DNA from: Cacconaster sp045601245
Lineage (GTDB): Bacteria; Bacteroidota; Bacteroidia; Bacteroidales; UBA932
Reading direction: 5' to 3'
Assembly: GCA_045601245.1 (NCBI GenBank)
Contig: JAZRZH010000020.1
Location: forward strand, 1-38,967
Length of the DNA stretch: 38,967 nucleotides
The notes under the pieces are model-generated. The model saw nothing but the letters and a program-made list of their open reading frames with translations, had not been told where the DNA came from and searched no databases. Positions 7,069 through 15,051 of the stretch are shown here, piece by piece. Made by a program: the position numbers and the translations under genes. Position 1 is the first letter of the stretch; each line of letters opens with the position of its first letter.

Positions 7069-8469
7069 CTACTTCTTAGGCTCGACAGGCTTCAGATTGA
7101 CTCCGATTGAGTAAGGAACACCGTTGAGCACATCCGTGCGGCCTGTGTAGCGGGTACCGTATGCGGACTCGACCGCTGTGACGGTGGTAGCGCAGAACAC
7201 TGAGATATAGTATGTGCCGGCTGCCGGTGCAGGGATAACGATATCCTTGTCAAAGCCGAGGGAAAGATTCTGATATCTGGCATTCTCCCTGAATGCGAAA
7301 TCGCCCGGATTCACATAGAGATACATATCGTAGTCCTTCCAGCCCTTGAGGCTGTTGAGGGAAATCCTGAGGGTATCGAGACCTTCCGGGACCTCAACGG
7401 TGAAATGATGATACTGCTTGTCGCCGATGCGGGTGAATTCCGGCTTGGCATCCTTTGTCTGGAGGTCCATGATACGGGCCTCGCCCATCGTGAGAGCGCC
7501 TTTCACCTTTGCAGGGGCATTGCCGTCCATAGCATACTTGAGCATTGCGCAGAAGAGATGGAGACGGTCACCGGAGGTGACACCTTCAGGGTGCGAACCG
7601 CACGATACCACGCGGCCCCATTCCTCCTTCTCCTTGACTGACCAGATCACCGGCGTATCGTTGAAATCGCGCTTGCTCGGCTTCGATGCCTTCGTAAGGT
7701 CGTAACGTGCGAGGACCTCACCCTTCTCAGGCCAGAGCTGGTCGGTGATGCCATAGCAGCCGCCATTGTGACGGACACTGTCGACATACATATCGCCACC
7801 GAAATCATAGTATTTGAGAAGCGGGGATCCCGGTTCAATCTTCAGGCCGTGATATGCATCGCTGTAGGCGGTGTTCCTGACAACGCCAGGCCAGATTCCG
7901 ATGTATTCAGGAGAATAATCCTTCACTTCCATTCCGGTACCATCATCCTTGTCCATAAGCTTGTAATGGCAGGCATAAAATGCGCCGGCGCAGGTGCCCA
8001 CATAGCTTCCGCCATTGTGGATGAAATTGAGGAATGCATCACGGCCCGGCTGGCCGAAACCATTGGAAAGACGCATTGCATTGCCACCGTTCACATAGAC
8101 TACGCGGAAACGGGGAGCACCGTCTGGATAGAGGAGCACGCCGTTTTCATCCATTGCGGAGCCCACGAGGGCTTCGTTCTGCATCAACGTATCCAGATAC
8201 GTATAGTCCTTGGAGTCCTTTGCGGAGAGGATTTTCTCCATCTCAAGGCCGAGATAGCGGACTGAAGGAAGGTCCACCCTGGAGGTGACACCGATACCGC
8301 TCTCCATATATACGTCCTTGTAGTAACCCTTGTCGTTGGTCTGGATCTTCACAGGCTCAGCGGCTTTTTTGTTCTTCTTCTTTGCAGCGTCGGCTGAAAC
8401 GCCGGTGGCGCACATCAGAGCTATGACGGCGACAGCCGCGGCTCCTCTGAAAAAGTAGTTCTGTTTCAT
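7069..8469 (-). CDS. Secreted BPL_N/glutamine-amidotransferase-like protein with PPC-like C-terminus
   Basis: A 466-residue protein with a cleavable signal (MKQNYFFRGAAAVAVIALMCATGVSADA) followed by a Lys-rich linker. Residues about 70-330 resemble the BPL_N/class I amidotransferase-like fold: VVYVNGGNAMRLSNGFG is followed by GGSYVGTCAGAFYACHY, whose Cys sits in a nucleophile-elbow context, and WGRVVSCGSHPEG supplies a possible His. The last about 120 residues (FTVEVPEGLDTLRISL, DYDMYLYVN, GTYYISVF) look like a bacterial pre-peptidase C-terminal beta-sandwich. No substrate can be assigned. It ends the minus-strand operon, 11 nt after the aroF-CM gene, and has its own terminator. Confidence 0.7.
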   Translation of the reverse strand: MKQNYFFRGAAAVAVIALMCATGVSADAAKKKNKKAAEPVKIQTNDKGYYKDVYMESGIGVTSRVDLPSVRYLGLEMEKILSAKDSKDYTYLDTLMQNEALVGSAMDENGVLLYPDGAPRFRVVYVNGGNAMRLSNGFGQPGRDAFLNFIHNGGSYVGTCAGAFYACHYKLMDKDDGTGMEVKDYSPEYIGIWPGVVRNTAYSDAYHGLKIEPGSPLLKYYDFGGDMYVDSVRHNGGCYGITDQLWPEKGEVLARYDLTKASKPSKRDFNDTPVIWSVKEKEEWGRVVSCGSHPEGVTSGDRLHLFCAMLKYAMDGNAPAKVKGALTMGEARIMDLQTKDAKPEFTRIGDKQYHHFTVEVPEGLDTLRISLNSLKGWKDYDMYLYVNPGDFAFRENARYQNLSLGFDKDIVIPAPAAGTYYISVFCATTVTAVESAYGTRYTGRTDVLNGVPYSIGVNLKPVEPKK

Positions 8470-8480
8470 TGTATTGGAGT

Positions 8481-9518
8481 TTAGATTTGTTTTTCGATTG
8501 AAGCCCTGTGGATGGACTCGAATATTTCGCGGACTGCGTTCTCATCGAGGCCGCGGGCCTTCGCCCCGGCGAGGGCATTCTCCAGAACCCTGTCCCAGCG
8601 GGACTGCTGGAGCACCTGCATATTGCCGCGCTTCTTGCACTCTCCGATCTGCGACGAGACCTGCATCCTGGCGGCCAGAAGGTCGAGGAGCTCGTCGTCT
8701 ATCCTGTCTATCTGGCTGCGGAGCGCCTCTATCTGCGACTGCAGCTGAGCGTCGGAAGAGGTGCTGGACTTGATCGTAAGGCCATTGAGCAGAATCTGCA
8801 GCGCTTCCGGAGTCACCTGCTGCGAAGCATCGCTGAGCGCGGCGGCGGGATTGACGTGGCTCTCGATGAACAATCCGTCAAATCCCAGGTCCAGCGCCAT
8901 CTGCGAGACCTCCGCAAGGTATTCGCGGCATCCGCAGATGTGGCTCGGGTCGCAGATTATCGGAACATCCGGCATCTCGCGGCGGAGTGCAATGGGGACC
9001 TGCCATTTCGGAGCATTGCGGTAGCGGCTCTCCTCATAGAATGAGAATCCCCTGTGGATGGCCGAGACGCGTGATACACCCGCCTTGCGGAAGCGTTCGA
9101 CGGCACCGATCCACAACTGCGGGTCCGGGTTGATCGGATTCTTGACGAATACCGGGATGTCGAGGCCCTTCAGGCAGTCCGCCAGTTCCTGAACCGCGAA
9201 CGGATTGGTCACAGTGCGTGCCCCTATCCATATCATATCCAGGCCGCCATTCAGGACAGCCTCAAGATGCGCCGGGGTGCCGACCTCGACCGCTACCGGC
9301 AGACCTGTCTCACGACGGACACGCTTCAGCCAGGGAATCCCCGCTTCGCCCACGCCTTCGAATCCTCCGGGATGTGTACGCGGCTTCCAGAGTCCGGCAC
9401 GGAAAGCAGAAAGGCGCATCCCGTTGCCGGAAAGCGCCATATTTTTGAGTGCAGAAGCCGTAGCGAGGACCTGCTCCTCGCTTTCAGCACTGCAGGGACC
9501 TGATATTATCTCTATCAA
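8481..9518 (-). CDS. aroF: Bifunctional DAHP synthase / chorismate mutase
   Basis: A 345-residue fusion. Residues 1-255 are a DAHP synthase of the KDO8P-synthase-like type (IISGPCSAES at the start, FRAGLWKPRT, FVKNPINPDPQLW, PIICDPSHICG), which condenses phosphoenolpyruvate and erythrose-4-phosphate to begin the shikimate pathway. Residues about 265-345 form an AroQ chorismate mutase (IEALRSQIDRIDDELLDLLAARM), which makes prephenate. Such fusions are common in Bacteroidota, and the mutase domain can mediate feedback control. It lies 10 nt after frr in the same operon. The symbol is by function; aroA(G) naming is also used. Confidence 0.93.
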   Translation of the reverse strand: MIEIISGPCSAESEEQVLATASALKNMALSGNGMRLSAFRAGLWKPRTHPGGFEGVGEAGIPWLKRVRRETGLPVAVEVGTPAHLEAVLNGGLDMIWIGARTVTNPFAVQELADCLKGLDIPVFVKNPINPDPQLWIGAVERFRKAGVSRVSAIHRGFSFYEESRYRNAPKWQVPIALRREMPDVPIICDPSHICGCREYLAEVSQMALDLGFDGLFIESHVNPAAALSDASQQVTPEALQILLNGLTIKSSTSSDAQLQSQIEALRSQIDRIDDELLDLLAARMQVSSQIGECKKRGNMQVLQQSRWDRVLENALAGAKARGLDENAVREIFESIHRASIEKQI

Positions 9519-9528
9519 GTACGCGGGA

Positions 9529-10092
9529 TTAGACGGTCATTATCTCCTTTTCCTTGGCGGCGAGGATTTCGTCAACCTTCTTGGAGAAATTGTCGGTCGC
9601 CTTCTGGACATCGGCCTCGGAGTCCTTCTCGACATCCTCAGGGAGACCTTCCTTGATCATCTTCTTGAGAGTCTCGATGGCATCGCGGCGGGTGTTACGG
9701 ATGCTTACCTTGGTACTCTCGCCTTCACCTTTGGACTTCTTCACGAGTTCCTTGCGGCGTTCCTCCGTGAGTGCAGGGACATTGATTCGGATGGTCTCAC
9801 CGTTGTTCTGCGGGGTGAAACCGAGGTTTGCGTCGATGATGGCCTTTTCGATGGTGTGGAGAAGGCTCTTGTCCCAAGGCTGTATGAGCATTGTCTTGGC
9901 ATCCGGAGCGGTGATGCTGGCTGTCTGAGGCAGCGGAGTCATATTGCCGTAATAAGATACCATAACCTGATTGAAGACCGCAGGGTTGGCCTTTCCTGCG
10001 CGGTAATTCTTGAGGCTCTCCTCAAGATGTGCGGTTGCATCGGTCATCTTTGCCTTTGCGTCTGCCACGATCTGTTTTGCTTTGTCTATCAT
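9529..10092 (-). CDS. frr: Ribosome recycling factor
   Basis: A 187-residue RRF of standard length. It acts with EF-G to split post-termination ribosomes. Recognisable blocks are NYRAGKANPAVFNQVMVSYYG (the family has R-x-G-R/K-A-[NS]-P), PLPQTASI, IQPWDKSLLHTIEKAI, and the C-terminal EERRKELVKKSKGEGE and RNTRRDAIE. It follows pyrH with an 11-nt gap, a common gene pair in bacteria. Confidence 0.97.
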   Translation of the reverse strand: MIDKAKQIVADAKAKMTDATAHLEESLKNYRAGKANPAVFNQVMVSYYGNMTPLPQTASITAPDAKTMLIQPWDKSLLHTIEKAIIDANLGFTPQNNGETIRINVPALTEERRKELVKKSKGEGESTKVSIRNTRRDAIETLKKMIKEGLPEDVEKDSEADVQKATDNFSKKVDEILAAKEKEIMTV

Positions 10093-10103
10093 AATGTAAG
10101 ATG

Positions 10104-10811
10104 TTATTTCGAAACTATGGTACCGACCGGCTCGCCGTTGACGACCTTTGCGAGTTCGCCGTCCTTGTTGATGCTGAAGACCACGATAGGGACATTGTTC
10201 TCCTTGCAGAGGGTGAATGCCGTAGTATCCATCACTCCGAGACCGTCAGCAAGCGCCTTGTCAAATGTAAGTATCTGATATTTCTTTGCTTCCGGATTTT
10301 TCATCGGATCGCAGTCGTAGACTCCGTCAACTTTCGTGCCCTTAAGGAGCGCATCAACCTTCAATTCACAGGCACGGAGCGCCGCGCCGGAATCAGTGGT
10401 GAAGAAAGGATTGCCGGTACCGCCGGCAATGATAGCGACGCCGCCCTTCTCCATATAGTCGAGAGCCTCGTCACGCATATAATACTTCGCCATAGGACGC
10501 ATCGGAGTGGATGTGAACACCTCGGCAGGGACGCCCTGACCCTTGATGAAAAGGGAGAGGCCGATGCTGTTGATGACTGTAGCGAGCATGCCCATCTGGT
10601 CGCCGCGGACGCGGTCGAAACCCTTCTTGCTGCCCTGCAGGCCGCGGAAGATGTTGCCGCCGCCGATGACAATGGCAATCTGGACGCCGCTCTTCGCGAC
10701 GCCTGCGATTTCTGAAGCGAATCTTTCAAGAACATCTTCGTCGAGGCCCTGTCCGTCCGGACCGCCGATGGCCTCGCCGCTGAGTTTAAGCAATATTCTG
10801 TTGTATTTCAT
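10104..10811 (-). CDS. pyrH: UMP kinase
   Basis: A 235-residue bacterial uridylate kinase, hexameric in the family, converting UMP + ATP to UDP + ADP. It begins MKYNRILLKLSGEAIGG (phosphate-binding K and G residues), then IAIVIGGGNIFRG, and KVDGVYDCDPMKNPEAKKY in the C-terminal half, as in PyrH. First gene of the minus-strand operon pyrH-frr-aroF-BPL_N. A strong promoter match lies 20 nt upstream. Confidence 0.97.
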   Translation of the reverse strand: MKYNRILLKLSGEAIGGPDGQGLDEDVLERFASEIAGVAKSGVQIAIVIGGGNIFRGLQGSKKGFDRVRGDQMGMLATVINSIGLSLFIKGQGVPAEVFTSTPMRPMAKYYMRDEALDYMEKGGVAIIAGGTGNPFFTTDSGAALRACELKVDALLKGTKVDGVYDCDPMKNPEAKKYQILTFDKALADGLGVMDTTAFTLCKENNVPIVVFSINKDGELAKVVNGEPVGTIVSK

Positions 10812-10831
10812 AATGTGTCATTTTATCCTAA

Positions 10832-10864
10832 CAAAAATAACGAAATTATATGAGTATCACAAAA
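10832..10864 (-). promoter_or_regulatory. Bacteroidota-type promoter of pyrH
   Basis: On the minus strand TTTTG (complement of 10860-10864) is followed after 20 bases by TATTTTTG (complement of 10832-10839), 20 nt before the pyrH ATG. This agrees with the -33/-7 architecture of Bacteroidota housekeeping promoters. Confidence 0.65.
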
Positions 10865-10912
10865 GAGTGAAAAAAATATACTTTTCGTAGCACAAATATT
10901 GTAATTACATAT

Positions 10913-10920
10913 TATATTTG
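10913..10920 (+). promoter_or_regulatory. -7 box of the toxin-antitoxin operon
   Basis: TATATTTG matches TAnnTTTG, 18 nt before the antitoxin ATG. There is no TTG at the usual 19-20 base spacing, so this is a single-element call. Confidence 0.4.
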
Positions 10921-10938
10921 CATAATTACTTTCAACTT

Positions 10939-11187
10939 ATGGAGGCGACCATCATACGAATCGGCAACAGCGAAGGAGTCAGGATTCCGGCCAAAATGCT
11001 CAAGGCCTGCTCTCTCAAACACGGTGACAGCGTCAATATCACCGCCTGCGGCAACAGAATCATCATTGAAGTGAACAATCCGTTCGCAGAACTGAACGAC
11101 ATCCATCCGGAAGATACGCGCGATGCGCTGGAGATTGCCGCATCGCTGCGCGGAAGCAGAGCCAATACAAGAACCTTTGAATTGTAA
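10939..11187 (+). CDS. AbrB/MazE-family antitoxin
   Basis: An 82-residue protein starting at the ATG at 10939. The N-terminal half (ATIIRIGNSEGVRIPAKML, then KHGDSVNIT) is a swapped-hairpin AbrB/SpoVT/MazE DNA-binding domain. The C-terminal tail, with a helical stretch near DTRDALEIAASLR, is the usual site of toxin neutralisation. It sits 6 nt before a PIN-domain toxin on the same strand. A -7 box TATATTTG lies at 10913-10920. Autorepression through the AbrB domain is expected from the family. Confidence 0.85.
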   Translation: MEATIIRIGNSEGVRIPAKMLKACSLKHGDSVNITACGNRIIIEVNNPFAELNDIHPEDTRDALEIAASLRGSRANTRTFEL

Positions 11188-11193
11188 CGCCCT

Positions 11194-11643
11194 ATGAATC
11201 AAGTCAGATACCTGCTGGATACCGACACTTTGATTTCAATGCTCAGAGGGCAGCACGGGATTCGTGAGATAATCATCGAAAACGGCTTCAGTGCCTGCGC
11301 AGTCAGCATCATTTCAATAGCGGAACTTCAATACGGAGCATTCAAAAGCGGCGAGTCAGACATTCACGAAAAGGAAATCTCATTCATTGAAAGAAATTTC
11401 AGGATTATACCCTTTGACGGATCCGAAAGAGAATACGGGCGGATCCGGGCGCAACTTGAAACAGCCGGCGAAAGGCTCGACAATCTGGACCTTATGATTG
11501 CGGCAACTGCCATACGCAATGAAATGACGGTCATCACGCATAACACAAGGCATTATTCCAGGATTCCCGGGCTTGAAGTCCAGGACTGGATAGGAAATCC
11601 GGATGAAATACTTGAAGAACTCGGAATAATCAGCCGCGGGTGA
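11194..11643 (+). CDS. PIN-domain toxin (VapC family)
   Basis: A 149-residue PIN-domain ribonuclease. The acidic metal ligands are visible: D9 (and D11) in YLLDTDTLI, E44 in ISIAELQYGA, and D96/D99 in LDNLDLMIAATA; VITHNTRHYSRIPGL follows, with Asn where many VapCs have a fourth acid. In the family this is a Mg-dependent endoribonuclease, often cutting tRNA, held inactive by the antitoxin encoded just upstream. It ends 7 nt before the convergent NlpC/P60 gene with no visible terminator between them. Confidence 0.88.
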   Translation: MNQVRYLLDTDTLISMLRGQHGIREIIIENGFSACAVSIISIAELQYGAFKSGESDIHEKEISFIERNFRIIPFDGSEREYGRIRAQLETAGERLDNLDLMIAATAIRNEMTVITHNTRHYSRIPGLEVQDWIGNPDEILEELGIISRG

Positions 11644-11650
11644 GCCGACG

Positions 11651-12631
11651 TCAGCGGACGCGGAGTCGTTTTCCGACGCGCAGGGTGGTCTTCGCCGAAA
11701 TCGAATTCAACTTGCAGAGTTTGCTGACCGTCGTGCCGTAGCGGCGCGCAATCGATGAGAGCGTGTCACCTGACTTTATCTTGTGATATACCTTCTCCGG
11801 CTCGGGTGCTGGAGCGTTCACGTCAGGAGCGGGCTGCGTTTCAGTTACGGATGCCGCACTGACTGAAGTATCGGACGGTGCCCCGGCAGCCGCCGGAAGA
11901 ACTGCAGATCCGGAGCGTGTCACGCGCCATCTGCCATCCTTATACAGGACGATATCCAAGGAATCCGCAGGTTCCAGGACGATTCCGTCCTGATTCTGGA
12001 TCATCCAGGTACCGTCATTGAGCAGAAGTATCTTCTCCTTCAGGAATCCTGCAATATCGGTGGTGTCCACCTGGATGTCCGGTGTCCGGCCAGCTATGGA
12101 GTCCGGCAACGGCAGCCAGATGTCAGGCAGTACGCGGCGCGCTCCCATATACCTTCTGGAATAGTAGTCCTCGGAGTATCTGGACACAGTCACACCGGTC
12201 ATCGCAGCGTGGATGAAAGAGAAATCCGTCCCTGTGCTGTCCGCCTCAATGAAAATGCCGACGTGTCCCACCGTATTGCCCACGCGGCGTCCGTTGAAGA
12301 ATACCAGGTCCCCTTTCTGAAGATTGTCAAATCCACCCTTGACATTGCGTCCGTTTCCGAACTGCTCGCGGGACGTGCGGCTCAGTCTGACCCCGAAATT
12401 ACCGAACACATATGAAGTGAAACCCGAGCAGTCGAACGAATCCGGACCCGTCGACCCGGAGCGGTACCGCTTCCCAAGGCTCCTGAATGCAAAGGCAATA
12501 AGGGAATCCGTCATCTGCTCCACCGTGACGCCGATGCTGTCCGAAGGCGTCTGAACTACTTCTGCCGCATCCTGGGAATACCCGTCGACACAGCAGAGAA
12601 GAGAGACTAATATGACGGCCAGGCGCTTCAT
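11651..12631 (-). CDS. Secreted NlpC/P60 endopeptidase with C-terminal LysM
   Basis: A 326-residue cell-wall hydrolase. Signal peptide of about 20 residues, then an NlpC/P60 domain with the catalytic Cys68 in FDCSGFTSYVFG, His123 in VGHVGIFIEA and a third polar residue at His141. A Pro/Ala-rich linker leads to a LysM domain (YHKIKSGDTLSSIARRYG, about residues 282-326) that binds peptidoglycan. Residues about 195-250 (LLNDGTWMIQNQDG, LYKDGRWRVT) contain two similar short motifs of unknown role. It cleaves stem peptides by family inference. Last gene of a three-gene minus-strand operon with an amidase and a lipoprotein. Confidence 0.9.
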   Translation of the reverse strand: MKRLAVILVSLLCCVDGYSQDAAEVVQTPSDSIGVTVEQMTDSLIAFAFRSLGKRYRSGSTGPDSFDCSGFTSYVFGNFGVRLSRTSREQFGNGRNVKGGFDNLQKGDLVFFNGRRVGNTVGHVGIFIEADSTGTDFSFIHAAMTGVTVSRYSEDYYSRRYMGARRVLPDIWLPLPDSIAGRTPDIQVDTTDIAGFLKEKILLLNDGTWMIQNQDGIVLEPADSLDIVLYKDGRWRVTRSGSAVLPAAAGAPSDTSVSAASVTETQPAPDVNAPAPEPEKVYHKIKSGDTLSSIARRYGTTVSKLCKLNSISAKTTLRVGKRLRVR

Positions 12632-12649
12632 TGCCTTATACTTATAGCA

Positions 12650-13795
12650 TTAGAGGCTGAACGAATATGTCTTGTCGTACTCGTTCCAGTTGCGGAGCGA
12701 GAGGGTGATATCTTTCTGATTGTACACGTTGCTGTACTGTGTGTCCTCGACCATTCCGTTCTCCCATACAAGGTCCTTCCAATGTACGAGCGACAGACAT
12801 TCCTGCGCCTCTTCGAATGTGAGGATACCATTCCTCTCAGCCAGATATGCACCGGCGGTCTCATATCTCCACCAGCTGCGGCTGTGCGGATTGCCTACTT
12901 CAGGATCCGGCACAGCGGTGTAGTATTTCGGTGAGAGCAGATGGTTGGTGACGAGCATATGGTTAGATTCCGAATACTTCTCCACAATCATAGTCTTCCA
13001 GCCGTCGTTCTTGTCAAACTCGATGACGGCGCATTTGCCCTGTGCGTCGGCGACCATATAGTGATAGCCGGAACCCACTTTGGCATCGTGCCTTACGTCG
13101 ACGGTATTCAACAGATCGAGAGCCTCATCGACGGTGGCGCAGCGGTCAAGGAAGAGACGCATGATGATGGTGGTGCCGACAGCATTCCTGCCGGTATTCT
13201 GCTGCGAAGCCTGATTTGGCAGCGCCATGATCGAGGTGCAGAGTCCCTTCTCGTTGATGCCGTCGACCGGCGCATATACGGATGCTATGCAGAGCACCTT
13301 CCTGACAAATGAATCCGGAAGCTTGTCGAGGCTGTAGCCGAAATGAGACATATCGCTGACAGCAATCGAAGCATATCCGTCCTTAGGTCTGGAGATGGTC
13401 ACCATAGTTGGATTCTTGAAGAAATCGTAGTTGCGGCCGTACCAGTAGCCCTCACCGTCAGCCTGCTTCGCCTGGAAACTGGTGCAGTTGGCCACTGCCG
13501 GCTCCATTTTGCCAGCATCGGAGGCCTGGGAAGAGCTGATATTGAACTTCAGGCCCTTGCCGACCTTTCCGACTACATATTCGAGAAGCTTGGTATTTTC
13601 GTCGATATTGGCTTCGATGACCTCATCGAGGTCATATTTGGCCGAATATTCCATCTGATAGAGATACTTGTTCTCACCCACCTGCTTGACGGATGCGACA
13701 GTCTTTATCTCCCTGCCCCAGATTGCGGCCACTGCTATGGCAGCTACTATGATGACGGCAACAAGTGCCTTGAGGATGAATTTAATTGCTTTCAT
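12650..13795 (-). CDS. Membrane-anchored Ntn-type C45/linear amide hydrolase
   Basis: A 381-residue protein with an N-terminal membrane anchor (hydrophobic residues 7-26). Cys104 in NCTSFQAK, followed by GRNYDFF (R121, N122, D124), fits the nucleophile region of the C45 and choloylglycine-hydrolase-like families, which cleave linear amide bonds (bile-acid conjugates, penicillin V, acyl-peptides). Because the Cys is internal, activity should require autoproteolysis before Cys104, leaving the first about 103 residues as a membrane-bound propeptide or subunit. Later Asn/Arg-containing blocks (LVTNHLLSP, NPHSRSWWRYE) are also typical. It sits 18 nt before the NlpC/P60 gene. Substrate is not decidable from sequence. 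Confidence 0.8.
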   Translation of the reverse strand: MKAIKFILKALVAVIIVAAIAVAAIWGREIKTVASVKQVGENKYLYQMEYSAKYDLDEVIEANIDENTKLLEYVVGKVGKGLKFNISSSQASDAGKMEPAVANCTSFQAKQADGEGYWYGRNYDFFKNPTMVTISRPKDGYASIAVSDMSHFGYSLDKLPDSFVRKVLCIASVYAPVDGINEKGLCTSIMALPNQASQQNTGRNAVGTTIIMRLFLDRCATVDEALDLLNTVDVRHDAKVGSGYHYMVADAQGKCAVIEFDKNDGWKTMIVEKYSESNHMLVTNHLLSPKYYTAVPDPEVGNPHSRSWWRYETAGAYLAERNGILTFEEAQECLSLVHWKDLVWENGMVEDTQYSNVYNQKDITLSLRNWNEYDKTYSFSL

Positions 13796-13814
13796 ATTCG
13801 TGTTGGTTTGATTC

Positions 13815-14837
13815 CTATCTGGTTATTTTCGCATTCGCGAGGTTTACCCTGTACTTGAATGTGGTCTTGCCCCTGTAGTAGAAAAGGACAAGGCTGGTGT
13901 CATTCTCGAAATAAATGCTGTTCAGGAGTTTGCCGCGCTTCCTGTCGGTACACTGCGGCTCGGCCCAGGCAATATAGTATGCGCCGCTGGATTTGCGGTA
14001 GGCGACAACGACGGTGTAGCCTCGGGTATTGAGGAGCGCCGCACGGTACTTGGCGGAATTCTCCTTTTTCGCGGACTTGAATGACGCTACGAGCGAACTC
14101 TCCTCCGGCAGGGCGCCGAATGCTATCTTGGAAGCCCTGGTGGCGGCATCCGGGTTGTTGTCGAGCCACCATCCGATGGCCTGGTCGCTCATAAGATCAG
14201 CCCTGCTGAGCTCGACTAGATTCGGATCGGCGGCCTGGCGGGCTATCGCCCACTGCATTTCGGGGCGCTCGGTGCCCACGAGCATAGTCTTGTTGCTGGT
14301 GCCCTCGATGCGTCCGTCCTTAAGCCTCTTTCCAGAAAATGTCACCGACTGAAGGCCGTCGGTATCAAGATTGTAAAGCACCTGTGTGCTGGCGGATTCG
14401 ACCGCACCTTCGCGCAGCACGCCGAATGTCAGGAATTTTGCTCCACCGAATTCGCGGACCAGGACTGAGTCATTGAATGCCTTGAAGCGCAAATCACCAA
14501 TCATATCGAATGCAGGATAATCAACACTGCTTTCGATTTCCCAGCCTGCAGCATTCTTCTTTGGCATCAGAGCGATTACCTTGATATAGTTCGAATCTGC
14601 TGATGGAGTGAATGTGTAAACACGCGGCCCAGCCGGCTTGGTATACGGAATGGTGACAGTCTGGCCGGTCCCGTCTGAAGTTCGAGCAGCAGTTCCGAGG
14701 GCTGCTGCAATGCTGTCCGCTTCGGCCTGTGTCGGCAAAGTCACTGTGGAAGGGCCTGCCGGCTTCCCGCCTCCCACTCCGCAGGATACGGCCAGCAGTG
14801 CCATCGCCGCAAAGCCGAGGAATCTGAAAAATCTCAT
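13815..14837 (-). CDS. Lipoprotein of unknown function
   Basis: A 340-residue predicted lipoprotein: MRFFRFLGFAAMALLAVSC, with the lipidation Cys at residue 19, then a flexible Gly/Pro-rich linker. The body is mixed beta with no motif I recognise; WWLDNNPDAATRASKIAFG and a final beta-rich part (YTVVVAYRKSSGAYYIAWAEP) are the most distinctive blocks. First gene of an operon with the amidase (19-nt gap) and the NlpC/P60 enzyme, which suggests an envelope or peptidoglycan role. A -7 box (TACCTTTG, complement of 14861-14868) lies 23 nt upstream of its start. Confidence 0.75.
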   Translation of the reverse strand: MRFFRFLGFAAMALLAVSCGVGGGKPAGPSTVTLPTQAEADSIAAALGTAARTSDGTGQTVTIPYTKPAGPRVYTFTPSADSNYIKVIALMPKKNAAGWEIESSVDYPAFDMIGDLRFKAFNDSVLVREFGGAKFLTFGVLREGAVESASTQVLYNLDTDGLQSVTFSGKRLKDGRIEGTSNKTMLVGTERPEMQWAIARQAADPNLVELSRADLMSDQAIGWWLDNNPDAATRASKIAFGALPEESSLVASFKSAKKENSAKYRAALLNTRGYTVVVAYRKSSGAYYIAWAEPQCTDRKRGKLLNSIYFENDTSLVLFYYRGKTTFKYRVNLANAKITR

Positions 14838-14860
14838 AGAATCGTTTTAAATCAATCTTT

Positions 14861-14868
14861 CAAAGGTA
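14861..14868 (-). promoter_or_regulatory. -7 box of the lipoprotein-amidase-NlpC operon
   Basis: The minus strand reads TACCTTTG, matching TAnnTTTG, 23 nt before the lipoprotein ATG. The -33 position reads TGG, a weak match. A solo MITE-end motif lies about 30 bp further upstream. Confidence 0.45.
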
Positions 14869-14896
14869 CAAAACAATGCAATAATTGCCATACATA

Positions 14897-14916
14897 TTAG
14901 AATCTGTTTTGAAACA
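14897..14916 (+). repeat. Solo copy of MITE-end motif
   Basis: TTA followed by GAATCTGTTTTGAAACA, 15 bases identical to the end of the 6878 element. No inverted partner is found before 15051. It lies in the region between the divergent lipoprotein promoter and the hemW 3' end. Confidence 0.6.
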
Positions 14917-14972
14917 ACAGTGATTCCTGATAATTGCGTGGAACATAAAGAACTATCTGTCAATAACTTAGC

Positions 14973-15008
14973 CACTTAGCCTTGCGCAATAATGCGCAAG
15001 GCTAAGTG
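14973..15008. terminator. 16-bp perfect hairpin downstream of hemW
   Basis: CACTTAGCCTTGCGCA (14973-14988) pairs perfectly with TGCGCAAGGCTAAGTG (14993-15008) across a 4-base loop. It lies 44 nt downstream of the hemW stop on the minus strand. No clean T-run follows on either strand, so it could be a terminator, an mRNA 3' stabiliser or a REP-like element. The rest of 14838-15051 has the motif copy at 14897, the promoter at 14861 and nothing else I can recognise. Confidence 0.55.
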
Positions 15009-15051
15009 ATTAAACCATTGACGCTCAGGCAATTGTATTCCACAGACCAAT

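Noticed and set aside
9205..10278. Open frame of 357 codons on the plus strand opposite aroF and frr
   Set aside because: Antisense to two clearly conserved genes; its translation has no recognisable motif.
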